A stretch of 64,000 nt of DNA from positions 1 through 64,000 of the forward strand of contig NZ_JAGGOO010000041.1 of the NCBI RefSeq assembly GCF_018614415.1, read 5' to 3'. Position numbers and translations under genes: made by a program. The notes beneath the pieces were generated by a model. The model saw only the letters and a list, made by a program, of their open reading frames with translations. It did no database searches and was not told the DNA's origin. Position 1 is the stretch's first letter, and every line of letters starts with the position of its first letter. Of this stretch, positions 8,438 to 17,967 are shown piece by piece. Origin of the DNA: Streptomyces sp. ISL-12 (GTDB lineage Bacteria; Actinomycetota; Actinomycetes; Streptomycetales; Streptomycetaceae).

Positions 8438-10222
8438 GTGCACTCCCGTATCGAGGACTACGCGATCATCGGCGACGAGCAGACCGCGGCGCTGGTCTCC
8501 ACGGACGGCTCCGTGGACTGGCTGTGCCTGCCCCGCTTCGACTCCGCCGCCTGCTTCGCCCGGCTGCTCGGCGACGAGGACAACGGGCACTGGCGCATCG
8601 CCCCGAAGGACGCCGGGCGCTGCACCCGGCGCGCCTACCGCACCGACACCCTGGTCCTGGACACCGAGTGGGAGACCGCCGACGGCGCGGTCCGGGTGAC
8701 CGACCTGATGCCGCAGCGCGACCGCGCCCCCGACCTCGTCCGCGTCGTCGAGGGGCTCAGCGGCGAGGTGACCGTGCACAGCGCGCTGCGGCTGCGCTTC
8801 GACTACGGCTCCGTCGTCCCGTGGGTGCGCCGCGCCGACGGGCACCGGGTGGCGGTCGCCGGTCCGGACTCGGCGTGGCTGCGCAGCGAGCCCGAGGTGC
8901 ACACCTGGGGCGAGGACTACGGGACGCACTCCGAGTTCACCGTCGCGGCCGGCGAGAAGGTCGCCTTCGTCCTCACCTGGCACCCCTCGCACGAACCCCG
9001 GCCCCCGCTGATCGACCCGTTCGAGGCGCTGGAGCACAGCGTCGCCGACTGGCGGGCCTGGGCCGCGCGCTGCCGCTACGACGGCCCGTACCGGGACGCC
9101 GTCGTCCGCTCACTGATCACCCTCAAGGCGCTCACCTACAAGCCGACCGGCGGCATCGTGGCCGCGGCCACCACCTCGCTGCCGGAGGAGCTGGGCGGCG
9201 TACGCAACTGGGACTACCGGCACTGCTGGCTGCGCGACTCCACCCTCACCCTGGGCGCCCTGCTGGCCGCCGGTTACACGGACGAGGCGGAGGCGTGGCG
9301 CGACTGGCTGCTGCGCGCGGTGGCCGGCTCCCCGGCGGACCTCCAGATCATGTACGGCCTGGCCGGTGAGCGACGGCTGCCCGAGTCGGAGCTGCCGTGG
9401 CTGTCCGGCTTCGAGGGGTCGCGGCCGGTGCGGATCGGCAACGACGCGGTGAACCAGCTCCAGCTGGACGTGTACGGCGAGGTCATGGACACCCTGGCGC
9501 TGGCCCGGGCGGCGGGGATGCCGCCCGTGGCGCAGGTGTGGGAGCTGCAGCGCGCCCTGATGGAGTTCCTGCGCACCGCGTGGCGCCAGCCGGACGAGGG
9601 GCTGTGGGAGGTGCGCGGCGGGCGCCGCCAGTTCGTGCACTCCAAGGTGATGACGTGGGTCGCGGTGGACCGCGCGGTGCGCACCCTGGAGGAGGAGCCC
9701 GGGCTGGGCGGCGACCTGGAGGGCTGGCGCGCGCTGCGCGAGGAGATCCACCGCGAGGTCTGCGAGAAGGGCTACGACCCCGACCGCAACACGTTCACCC
9801 AGTACTACGGCTCCCGCGAGCTGGACGCCGCGCTGCTGTTCATTCCCCGCGTCGGCTTCCTGCCGCCGGACGACCCCCGGGTGACCGGCACCATCGACGC
9901 CGTCTCACGGGAGCTGACCCGCGATGGTCTGGTACGGCGGTACAGCACCTCGGGCAGCACGGTGGACGGGCTGCCGGGCGACGAGGGGACCTTCCTGGTG
10001 TGCTCCTTCTGGCTCGCGGACGCCCTGCTCATGGCGGGCCGGACCAAGGAGGCCCGAGAGCTGTTCGAGCGGCTGGCGGAGCTCGCCAACGACGTGGGCC
10101 TGCTGGCCGAGGAGTACGACCCGGTGGCCGGCCGGCAGCTCGGCAACTTCCCGCAGGCGTTCAGCCACATCGGCCTCGTGCACACCGCCCTCGCCCTGGC
10201 CGGTGCGGAGGAGGCAGGATAG
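8438..10222 (+). CDS. Glycoside hydrolase family 15 protein (glucoamylase/trehalase type)
   Basis: 594-aa protein without signal peptide, so cytoplasmic. The N-terminal beta-sandwich begins IEDYAIIGDEQTAALVSTDGSVDWLCLPRFDS, typical of actinobacterial GH15 enzymes. The (alpha/alpha)6 barrel carries GGVRNWDYRHCWLRDS, a GH15 substrate-binding motif, and the C-terminal EEYDPVAGRQLGNFPQAFSH includes a catalytic Glu region. GTG 8438 has GGAAGACGGA upstream. In actinomycetes this family includes trehalases as well as glucoamylases, so the substrate (trehalose or alpha-glucan) is left open. The SDR gene follows after five bases. Confidence 0.88.
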   Translation: MHSRIEDYAIIGDEQTAALVSTDGSVDWLCLPRFDSAACFARLLGDEDNGHWRIAPKDAGRCTRRAYRTDTLVLDTEWETADGAVRVTDLMPQRDRAPDLVRVVEGLSGEVTVHSALRLRFDYGSVVPWVRRADGHRVAVAGPDSAWLRSEPEVHTWGEDYGTHSEFTVAAGEKVAFVLTWHPSHEPRPPLIDPFEALEHSVADWRAWAARCRYDGPYRDAVVRSLITLKALTYKPTGGIVAAATTSLPEELGGVRNWDYRHCWLRDSTLTLGALLAAGYTDEAEAWRDWLLRAVAGSPADLQIMYGLAGERRLPESELPWLSGFEGSRPVRIGNDAVNQLQLDVYGEVMDTLALARAAGMPPVAQVWELQRALMEFLRTAWRQPDEGLWEVRGGRRQFVHSKVMTWVAVDRAVRTLEEEPGLGGDLEGWRALREEIHREVCEKGYDPDRNTFTQYYGSRELDAALLFIPRVGFLPPDDPRVTGTIDAVSRELTRDGLVRRYSTSGSTVDGLPGDEGTFLVCSFWLADALLMAGRTKEARELFERLAELANDVGLLAEEYDPVAGRQLGNFPQAFSHIGLVHTALALAGAEEAG

Positions 10223-10227
10223 GCGGC

Positions 10228-10983
10228 ATGGATCTTGGACTGAAGGACCGGGTGTACGTCGTCACCGGAGCCACCCGGGGCCTGGGCAACGCCACCGCGC
10301 GCGCCCTGGTCGCCGACGGGGCGAAGGTGGTCATCAGCGGCCGGGACGAGAAGGGCGTCGCCGACGCGGCGGCGGCCCTCGGCCCGGGTGCCGCGGGCGT
10401 GGCCGCCGACAACGCCGACCCGGAGGCGGCGGGACGGCTGATCGCCACCGCCCGGGAGCGCTTCGGGCGGTTCGACGGCGTGCTGATCAGCGTGGGCGGG
10501 CCGCCCGCCGGGTTCGCCGCCGACATCACCGACGAGCAGTGGCAGGCGGCGTTCGAGTCGGTCTTCCTCGGCGCGGTGCGGCTGGCCCGGGCGGCGGCGT
10601 CCGAGCTGGGCGAGGGCGGGGTCATCGGCTTCGTGCTGTCCGGCTCGGTGCACGAGCCGATCCCGGGGCTGACCGTCTCCAACGGGCTGCGGCCGGGGCT
10701 GGCCGGGTTCGCCAAGTCCCTCGCCGACGAACTGGGCCCGCACGGCATCCGCGTCGTGGGCGTGCTGCCGGGCCGCATCGACACCGACCGGGTGCGTGAA
10801 CTGGACGGCCTCTCCGCCGACCCGGTGGCGACCCGCACCGCGGCCGAGTCCCGCATCCCGCTGCGCCGGTACGGCACGCCCGAGGAGTTCGGCCGCGCGG
10901 CGGCGTTCCTGCTGTCGCCGGCCGCGTCGTACGTCACGGGGGTCATGCTGCCGGTGGACGGCGGGGTACGGCACGGGTTCTGA
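10228..10983 (+). CDS. SDR-family protein lacking the catalytic Tyr/Lys
   Basis: 251-aa Rossmann-fold protein with the nucleotide-binding motif TGATRGLG (13-20) and NAD-binding GPP-type loops. The active-site segment reads SGSVHEPIPGLTVSNGLRPG: the usual YxxxK is replaced, with Ser/Asn where Tyr is expected and Arg where Lys is expected. A subgroup of 3-oxoacyl-ACP-reductase-like SDRs with this change is known. The C-terminus (YVTGVMLPVDGGVRHGF) is otherwise normal. It starts five bases after the GH15 stop, so the two are probably cotranscribed. The reaction is unknown. Confidence 0.8.
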   Translation: MDLGLKDRVYVVTGATRGLGNATARALVADGAKVVISGRDEKGVADAAAALGPGAAGVAADNADPEAAGRLIATARERFGRFDGVLISVGGPPAGFAADITDEQWQAAFESVFLGAVRLARAAASELGEGGVIGFVLSGSVHEPIPGLTVSNGLRPGLAGFAKSLADELGPHGIRVVGVLPGRIDTDRVRELDGLSADPVATRTAAESRIPLRRYGTPEEFGRAAAFLLSPAASYVTGVMLPVDGGVRHGF

Positions 10984-11021
10984 GGGGCCGTGGACGCCGA
11001 CCGGCCGGGGCCGGCTGAGGC

Positions 11022-11401
11022 GGCTCGGCCGGCCTGTCTCTGCTGAGTCGTTCGCGCCGGCCGATTCGGCCGGCCCGGCTCGGCTGAGCCGTTTGCGCCG
11101 GCCGATCCAGCTCCCCCGTCTTGGCCGGTCCGTCTTGGCCAGTTCGTCTTGGCCGGTCCCTCTCGGCTAGTTCGTGTCGGCCGGTCCGAGCCGGTCCGTC
11201 TCGGCCGGTCCGTCTCCGTCGGTCCGTCTCCGCTAAGGCTTCTCTGCCAGCCCGATCGGCTGAGGCATCTCCGCCGGCCCGTCTCGGCTGACCCGTCTCG
11301 GCTGACCCGTCTCGGCCGGGCCGCTTCCGCCGGCCCGTCCCAGCTGAGCCGTCTCCGCCGGCCCGTCTCCGCTGCCCCGGCTCAGCTGACCCGTTCCGCC
11401 C
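11022..11401. repeat. 14-bp tandem minisatellite (about 25 degenerate copies)
   Basis: Most of the 398 bp between the convergent SDR and AmaP-like genes is an array of a 14-bp unit close to GTCTCGGCYGRCCC. The best preserved neighbours are near 11105-11160 (GTCTTGGCCGGTCC types) and 11280-11330 (GTCTCGGCTGACCC twice in a row). A few units are 10, 13 or 27 bp. Since 14 is not a multiple of three and stops occur, it is not coding. The last units run into the 3' end of the AmaP-like gene and include its stop codon. Confidence 0.85.
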
Positions 11402-11969
11402 GGTGGCCGACGCCCTTGAGACGGACCTCCGTCGGGAGGGTGTCGAGGCCGGCCGAGGCGCGGGCTCGGGCGAGTGCGCCGGTGGTGAGGGCGTCGAGGG
11501 CGGTGCCGGGGTCGACGTGCGGTTCGAGGCGGAGCCGTACCCGGGCGCGGGGTGCGCCGCGGCGCCCGGTGAGCCGTACGTCGGCCCGGTCGACGCCGTC
11601 CAGCCGGCCGGCCTCCGCGGCGAACGCGTCCTCCAGGGCCCGGCCGCGCAGCACGGCGCCCTCGCCGTCGCCGGTGTCGACGAGGACCTCGGCGAGCCGG
11701 CGGCGGCGCACCACCGCGACCAGCCACCACAGGGCGAGCAGCAGCAGGACCGCCAGCGCGGCGATGACCACCGGCCACCACCAGCCGGCCTCCCGCCATC
11801 TGGTCCGCTCGGCGTCGCTGAGCAGCACGTCGTGACGCCCGTCGTGGATCCACCAGGAGGGCGCCGGCGCCCCGAACCCGACGGCGAGCACCGAGCCGCC
11901 GAGGGCCAGCAGGACGAGGCCGGCGAGCGCCAGCAGTACCCGGTTCACGGTTCTGAGCACGGTGGTCAC
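11382..11969 (-). CDS. AmaP-like alkaline shock membrane anchor protein
   Basis: 195-aa protein with two transmembrane helices: one at about residues 8-32 in TVLRTVNRVLLALAGLVLLALGG, the second in VVIAALAVLLLLALWWLVAVV. An Asp23-like soluble C-terminal region follows. This is the layout of AmaP, which anchors Asp23 to the membrane in Firmicutes. It is the last of five genes read together; its ATG overlaps the previous stop (ATGA at 11966-11969). The stop lies inside the minisatellite. Naming follows the common annotation of actinobacterial homologues and is by similarity only. Confidence 0.75.
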   Translation of the reverse strand: MTTVLRTVNRVLLALAGLVLLALGGSVLAVGFGAPAPSWWIHDGRHDVLLSDAERTRWREAGWWWPVVIAALAVLLLLALWWLVAVVRRRRLAEVLVDTGDGEGAVLRGRALEDAFAAEAGRLDGVDRADVRLTGRRGAPRARVRLRLEPHVDPGTALDALTTGALARARASAGLDTLPTEVRLKGVGHRAERVS

Positions 11970-12616
11970 CCCTTCCGTCCGGGCCGCCGCACCTTCACCG
12001 ACAGGCGGGGCTGCCGGGCCAGGCCCAGCCCCCGCACCGTGTCGCCGAGCGCGGTGTCCAGATCGGCGCGTACGTCGTCCAGTTCACGGAAGTGCGACAC
12101 CGCGCGCACCTTGACCTTGGACCGGCGGGTGCGGACCTTCGCCGACTGCACCCCGGCGACCTCCACGGCCCGGTCGCGCAGCACCGTCGCGGCGGCGTCC
12201 CGGTGCAGTCCGGCGCGGACGTCGGGGCGGGTGCGGCGCATCGGCAGGACGGACCGCAGGCCGGGGGTGAGGGCCAGCAGGAGCAGCCAGAGGCCGAGAG
12301 CGGCGGCGATGCCCGCGCCGACCAGGACCCAGGTGTCGTCCAGGGACCGTCGCGCGAGCTGCCGGGCCAGTTCTCGGCGCCAGCTCATGCCGGGCCGGTC
12401 GGCGCGCACGGCGACGATGTCGTACAGGAAGAGACCGGTGAGGGCGAGGAGCAGCAGGGCGACGAGGCCGGCGGGCCGGCGCCGCGCCGACCAGAACCGG
12501 TGGGCCCGGCCGGTCCTCTCCGCCGGCGGTTCCGGCGGCGGGCCGGGCTCCTTCTCCAGGACCGGCGGCCGGGCGGTGCTGCCCTGGGGCTCAGCGGGCT
12601 CAGCGGGTTCGCTCAT
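11966..12616 (-). CDS. DUF6286-type membrane protein of the Asp23 operon
   Basis: 216-aa protein with a Pro/Glu-rich cytoplasmic N-terminus (AEPAEPQGS repeats in the first 35 residues), two transmembrane segments (GLVALLLLALTGLFLYDIVAV and the region around VGAGIAAALGLWLLLLALTPG) and a basic C-terminal domain rich in Arg/Val strands. It matches the actinobacterial DUF6286 type found beside Asp23/Gls24 genes. It overlaps both neighbours by four bases, so translation is coupled. Its role is unknown, but it is probably part of a membrane-attached Asp23 assembly. Confidence 0.7.
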   Translation of the reverse strand: MSEPAEPAEPQGSTARPPVLEKEPGPPPEPPAERTGRAHRFWSARRRPAGLVALLLLALTGLFLYDIVAVRADRPGMSWRRELARQLARRSLDDTWVLVGAGIAAALGLWLLLLALTPGLRSVLPMRRTRPDVRAGLHRDAAATVLRDRAVEVAGVQSAKVRTRRSKVKVRAVSHFRELDDVRADLDTALGDTVRGLGLARQPRLSVKVRRPGRKG

Positions 12617-12996
12617 CGCGTCCTTCCCTCGGCCGCGCCGTACTCCGCCGCCGGGTGCAGCCGTTCCACCCGCACGGTGACCTCCGGCACCTTCATGCCT
12701 GTCAGCGTGCTCACCCGCTCGGCGACCCGGTGCCGTACGTGGCCGCAGCGGGCTCCGACGTCGCAGGGGTAGTCGAGTTCGAGGTGGACGCGGACCCGGG
12801 CGGCGCCGTGGCGCACCACGACGCTCGCGTGCGGGCGCGCGGCGTCCGGCGGCAGCTCGCCCACCGCTTCGCGCGCCGCCTGGGCGGCCACCTTGGCGAC
12901 GACCCGGTCGGTGATCCGCGTGGCACCGCGCTCGCCGGGCGGGACGGCGTCCCCTGCCGCGCGCGGCTCAGCGGCGGCGCTGCTCACGCCGGTCAC
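12613..12996 (-). CDS. Asp23/Gls24 family envelope stress protein (second copy)
   Basis: 127 aa. The core GATRITDRVVAKVAAQAAREAVGEL, then ASVVVRHGAARVRVHLELDYPC and VSTLTGMKVPEVTVRVERLHP, matches the Asp23/Gls24 fold (PF03780). Two cysteines (PCDVGARC) near the middle are unusual for the family. It overlaps the preceding and following genes by four bases each. Gls24 proteins accumulate under alkaline or envelope stress in Gram-positives; here it is one of two paralogues in the operon. Confidence 0.82.
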   Translation of the reverse strand: MTGVSSAAAEPRAAGDAVPPGERGATRITDRVVAKVAAQAAREAVGELPPDAARPHASVVVRHGAARVRVHLELDYPCDVGARCGHVRHRVAERVSTLTGMKVPEVTVRVERLHPAAEYGAAEGRTR

Positions 12997-13178
12997 CGCC
13001 GGCGGTCGTCACGGCGGCGGAAGAAGTCGCCCAGTTCCATATCGCCCTCCAGGAACCGGCCGACGACGAAGCCGACGGCGCCCAGGGCCGCCACCAGCAG
13101 GAAGGCCCCGAATCCGCCGAAGTACCCGGCGAAACCCAGCGCCATGCCGGCGATCATGCCGACCACGGCCATGCTCAT
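12993..13178 (-). CDS. Small Gly-rich membrane protein of the Asp23 operon
   Basis: 61 residues: a hydrophobic Gly/Ala-rich region (about 2-42, enough for two short helices), then an acidic stretch GDMELGDFF and a very basic tail RRRDDRRR. It resembles the DUF2273-type small proteins that accompany Asp23 and AmaP in Firmicutes. Its stop overlaps the next start (ATGA). It lies 37 bp after the first Asp23 gene. Confidence 0.75.
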   Translation of the reverse strand: MSMAVVGMIAGMALGFAGYFGGFGAFLLVAALGAVGFVVGRFLEGDMELGDFFRRRDDRRR

Positions 13179-13215
13179 GGTGCGCTCTCCTCAGTCCGGG
13201 ACGGTGCGGGCCGGG

Positions 13216-13704
13216 TCACTGGATCCGCGGCTCCGGCTGCTCCTCGTCCGCTTCGTCCGGCAGTTTGACGTCGCTGACCGCGATGTTGACCTCGACGACC
13301 TCCAGGCCGGTCATCCGCTCCACCGCCGCGACGACGTTCTCCCGCACGTCGCGGGCGACGTCGGCGATCGCCACTCCGTACTCGACGACGATCTCCAGGT
13401 CGAGCGCGGTCTGCTTCTCGCCGACCTCGGCCTTCACGCCGCGCGTCACGCCCGACTTGGACCCGCCGGGCACCCGGTCCCGTACGGCGCCGAAGGTGCG
13501 CGACATGCCGCTGCCCATGGCGTGCACACCCGCCACGTCGCGGGCCGCCATGCCGGTGATCTTCTCCACCACGCCGTCGGCGATGATGGTCCGGCCGCGG
13601 CTGCCGGGGTCCCCGCCGCCGCGCCTGACCGACTGTCCCTTGCCCAGGCCCTCGGCCCCGATGTCCTGTCCGGGCCGGTTGCGCTCCGTGGTCTCACTCA
13701 TCAC
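13216..13704 (-). CDS. Asp23/Gls24 family envelope stress response protein
   Basis: 162 aa; first gene of the five-gene operon. After a Gly-rich disordered N-terminus (about 1-35) comes the Asp23 domain: IIADGVVEKITGMAARDVAGVHAMG, then a strand-rich ALDLEIVVEYGVAIADVARDVRENVV and ERMTGLEVVEVNIAVSDVKLPDE. This is the most family-like of the two paralogues. It is read divergently from the gene at 13790, so the 85-bp gap holds both promoters. Confidence 0.9.
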   Translation of the reverse strand: MMSETTERNRPGQDIGAEGLGKGQSVRRGGGDPGSRGRTIIADGVVEKITGMAARDVAGVHAMGSGMSRTFGAVRDRVPGGSKSGVTRGVKAEVGEKQTALDLEIVVEYGVAIADVARDVRENVVAAVERMTGLEVVEVNIAVSDVKLPDEADEEQPEPRIQ

Positions 13705-13789
13705 CGTACGTCCCTTCCGGTCGTCGTCCTGTGACCCACGTTAAGCGTGGTTGCGCACTCGCGCGCCAGGGATGCGGCAGGCTGGAGGA

Positions 13790-14509
13790 ATGACGACGGC
13801 CGACCGGTGGGCACGGACAGTTCGGGAGCAGTTGGGGCTGGGCAGGTTCCTGCCCTTGGGCACTCCGGCGGACGGGGCCTGGATCGCCGAACGGGCGGCG
13901 CGCGAGGTGCTGCTGACCGCGGTGGCCGGCCTGCCGGGCGTACGCCTGGACCGGCTGCGCCTCGCGCTCGCCGACCCCGAGGCCGCGCCCGAGCCCGCCG
14001 TACCGGCGCCGCCGAGCGCCCTGCCGCCGGGGCCGCTGCGGATGACGGCCGACCTGGCGGCGACCGCGGCCGATCCCCTGCCGGTCACGGCCGACCGGGT
14101 CCGCGCCACCCTGGCCCAGGCGGCGTCGCTCCGGCTCGGCCTGACGGTCGGCGAGGTGGACCTGCGGGTGACCGCGCTGCTCGACACGGATCCGGAACCG
14201 GAGCGGCGGGCGGCTCCGCCGGAACGGCAGCCGGAGGCGGGGGCCGGGCAGGACAGCGACGAGGAGCGGGCGGGCCGGGCCGTGCTGGCGGTGGCGGGCG
14301 TGACCCGGCTGACCGGTGCGCTCGGCCGTTCCGTGCACGTGTCCGCGCCGGAGCAGGGCGCGGTGCTGCCGCGGCGGCACGTGCGGGTGGAGTGCGCGGT
14401 GGGCGCGGAGCACCGCACGGTGGAGGTGGCCCGGCGCGTGCGCGCCGCGGTGGCGGACGCGTTGGCCGACCGGCCGTCCGTGGCGGTGCTGGTGACTGCC
14501 GTCGACTGA
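13790..14509 (+). CDS. Uncharacterised Asp23-associated protein
   Basis: 239-aa protein read divergently from the Asp23 operon; ATG 13790 follows GGAGG. Two halves resemble each other: an amphipathic helix (WIAERAAREVLLTAVAGLPGVRLDRLRLAL) followed by strand-like segments, and later AVLAVAGVTRLTGALGRSVHVS with VEVARRVRAAVADALADRPSVAVLVTAV. That second part recalls the 'VAGV ... ITGL-VAVLVTAVD' rhythm of Asp23/Gls24, so it may be a diverged tandem Asp23 protein (inference). Database entries of this kind are often called 'nucleopolyhedrovirus P10 family', a name I do not think informative. Confidence 0.65.
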   Translation: MTTADRWARTVREQLGLGRFLPLGTPADGAWIAERAAREVLLTAVAGLPGVRLDRLRLALADPEAAPEPAVPAPPSALPPGPLRMTADLAATAADPLPVTADRVRATLAQAASLRLGLTVGEVDLRVTALLDTDPEPERRAAPPERQPEAGAGQDSDEERAGRAVLAVAGVTRLTGALGRSVHVSAPEQGAVLPRRHVRVECAVGAEHRTVEVARRVRAAVADALADRPSVAVLVTAVD

Positions 14510-14515
14510 CGCGGA

Positions 14516-14554
14516 GTCCGGTTGTCGGGTCCGGTTGTCGGGTCCGGTTGTCGG
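14516..14554. repeat. 13-bp tandem repeat, three perfect copies
   Basis: Unit GTCCGGTTGTCGG repeated at 14516, 14529 and 14542, starting seven bases after the stop of the preceding gene. Non-coding. Confidence 0.9.
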
Positions 14555-14565
14555 GTGCGGGTGCG

Positions 14566-14671
14566 TCGTGGCTGGTCGCGCAGTTCCCCCCGCCACTGAG
14601 GGATGTCCGGCGCACGCGCCCTTCAGGGACCCGTCACTCGCGGCTGGTCGGGCAGTTCCCCGCGCCCCTGA
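14566..14671. repeat. Two copies of a Streptomyces dispersed intergenic repeat
   Basis: Copies at 14566-14599 and 14638-14671 share the core GGCTGGTCGsGCAGTTCCCC followed by GCC..CTGA. This sequence is familiar to me from the ends of many Streptomyces genes. The copies lie in the same orientation, 72 bp apart, between two convergent genes. Confidence 0.75.
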
Positions 14672-14675
14672 ATGC

Positions 14676-15467
14676 CTACTCGCCGAGCCCTGCCAGGTCC
14701 CGCAGTCGGCGGGACTGGGCCGCGCGTTCGGCGGTGCGCTGGGTTTCCAGGTCTCGGGAGAGGGCGCCCTGGAGCAGGGCCTTGGTCTCGATCACCGCGT
14801 CGCGCGGCGCGGCCAGGACGGCCGACGTCAGGTCGCTCACGGCGTCCGCCAGTTGGTCCGCGGGCACGGCGAGGCTGGCCAGCCCGCTGCGCACGGCCTC
14901 CTCGGCCAGGACGAACCGTCCGGTCACGCAGATCTCCAGGGCGCGCGCGTACCCGACCAGGCCGACGAGCGGATGGGTGCCCGTCAGGTCGGGGACGAGA
15001 CCGAGCGAGGTCTCACGCATGGCGAACTGCACGTCGTCGGCGACCACCCGCAGGTCACAGGCGAGGGCGAGCTGGAAACCCGCCCCGATGGCGTGCCCCT
15101 GCACGGCGGCGACGGACAGGATGTCGCTGCGCCGCCACCAGGTGAACGCCTCCTGGTACTCGGCGATGGCCGCGTCCAGTTCGGCGTCGCTGCCGCGCGC
15201 GAGGTCCAGGAACGACGGTTCGCCGTCGAAGCCCTCGGGCGTGAACGCCTGCCGGTCGAGCCCCGCCGAGAACGACTTGCCCTCGGCCCGCAGGACTACG
15301 ACCCGCACGGAGCCCGGCAGTCGCCGCCCCGCCTCGGTGAGCGCCCGCCACAGAGCGGGGCTCTGCACGTTGCGCTTGGCCGGGTTGGTCAGCGTCACCG
15401 TGGCGATCGCGTCGTCGACGGTGAGCCGTACGCCGTCCTGGTCGAGTACGGGGTCCTGTGCAGCCAT
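14676..15467 (-). CDS. Enoyl-CoA hydratase/isomerase family protein
   Basis: 263-aa crotonase-fold protein. The oxyanion-hole segments are visible as SFSAGLDRQAF (about residues 65-75) and GHAIGAGFQLALACDLRVVAD (about 123-143), followed by FAMRETSLGLVPDLTGTHPL. The position usually holding the second catalytic Glu reads Leu-Val-Pro-Asp rather than Pro-Glu, and the first Glu is not obvious, so classical hydratase activity is uncertain. ATG 15467 begins MAAQDPVLDQDG. No fatty-acid genes are adjacent. Confidence 0.85.
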   Translation of the reverse strand: MAAQDPVLDQDGVRLTVDDAIATVTLTNPAKRNVQSPALWRALTEAGRRLPGSVRVVVLRAEGKSFSAGLDRQAFTPEGFDGEPSFLDLARGSDAELDAAIAEYQEAFTWWRRSDILSVAAVQGHAIGAGFQLALACDLRVVADDVQFAMRETSLGLVPDLTGTHPLVGLVGYARALEICVTGRFVLAEEAVRSGLASLAVPADQLADAVSDLTSAVLAAPRDAVIETKALLQGALSRDLETQRTAERAAQSRRLRDLAGLGE

Positions 15468-15545
15468 GAGGCGCCTCCGATGGGTGCGGTCGGCCTGTGT
15501 GCCGTACGGAGACCCGTACAGCGCACTTAAGTGACTGCACAGTAA

Positions 15546-15577
15546 CCACCCGGTCGGTCATACCTCCGACCGGGTGG
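15546..15577 (-). terminator. Hairpin downstream of the small HTH gene
   Basis: Perfect 12-bp arms CCACCCGGTCGG (15546-15557) and CCGACCGGGTGG (15566-15577) with an eight-base loop, 36 bp after the stop of the HTH gene. A separate CACTTAAGTG palindrome (15524-15533) lies about 60 bp before the enoyl-CoA hydratase start and could be an operator. Confidence 0.65.
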
Positions 15578-15613
15578 CCACCATCGAAGAGCCGAGGGGC
15601 CGCCCGGGGTGAA

Positions 15614-15835
15614 TCAGGCCGACGTGGCCTTCTTGCCCCGGGTCGCCCCGCCACGCCCTCGCAGCGTGACGCCCGACTCACTGAGCATGCGGTGCACAAA
15701 GCCATACGAGCGGCCGGTCTCCTCGGCCAACGCCCGGATGCTCGCACCGGCGTCGTACTTCTTCTTCAGGTCTGCCGCGAGCTTGTCGCGCGCGGCGCCG
15801 GTCACCCGGCTGCCCTTCTTCAGAGTCTCGGCCAC
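15614..15835 (-). CDS. Small helix-turn-helix protein
   Basis: 73-residue basic protein. ARDKLAADLKKKYDAGASIRALAEETGRSYGFVHRMLSESGVTLRGRGG reads as a helix-turn-helix with the recognition helix around GRSYGFVHRML, flanked by Lys-rich ends (GKKATSA). Such proteins are strongly conserved across Streptomyces and resemble the resolvase/Hin-type HTH of short regulators. It is preceded by a 371-bp gap, so it is probably monocistronic. Targets are unknown. Confidence 0.85.
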   Translation of the reverse strand: MAETLKKGSRVTGAARDKLAADLKKKYDAGASIRALAEETGRSYGFVHRMLSESGVTLRGRGGATRGKKATSA

Positions 15836-16206
15836 CCGTGCCTCCTCATGGGAAGTGCGCTCTGGTTCTCCTCATGATCACCCCTCCGGGCCCTGATGGC
15901 CACCCATTCGGCAAGGTCGATGAGACAAGGTTGTGACGACAGGAGCGCGTCCCCACAAGCGGAATCACGAATTCCAAGATCTCGCGTCCGTACACCCGAA
16001 CGGGTTCCCCGGCGAAGTTCCTGGTCAGAAAGGTGGAACGGCCGAGCCCCCGGGGACGGGTGACTCGGCCGTGAAATCGATGTATGACACACCTCGGTAC
16101 GAGGAGATCTCACACAGATGGTGGATCACGGATCGGCCGAATGATCCATACGCCGTGGATCATCCGTTCGATCAAGCAAGGAGGACGGTCGGAGAAAAGA
16201 CGACGA
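15836..16206. other. Intergenic region with TGGATCA-type repeats
   Basis: 371 bp between the HTH start and the ABC-F stop. No open frame here has convincing Streptomyces codon use. Near the ABC-F end it holds an inverted repeat ATGATCCA (16141-16148) / TGGATCAT (16156-16163) and a further TGGATCAC copy near 16122. The hairpin could terminate the ABC-F transcript, while the part near 15840-15950 should carry the HTH promoter. Confidence 0.5.
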
Positions 16207-17805
<1,599 letters not shown>

Positions 17806-17967
17806 GGACAGACTCCAGGGCGGGTTGGGGGCGGGAGGGGCGGCTGAGGACGTGCCCGCCGTCTAATGCGCGAGGAGAATGGCCATGGGGCCAGTCTAAC
17901 GGTGCCGTGCAACCACTTTTTCCTGCGTTGTCGGTGGCCGGTACCAGGCCACGAGGGAGTGATCGGT

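Noticed and set aside
5771..9037. A 1088-codon minus-strand frame opposite the exonuclease, SURF1 and GH15 genes
   Set aside because: Arg/Gly/Pro/His-rich shadow; real genes with family motifs occupy the plus strand.
15820..16113. Small minus-strand frame with GVRTRDLGIRDS, reminiscent of frames read across tRNA genes
   Set aside because: No cloverleaf or T-arm could be drawn in 15840-16100 on either strand.
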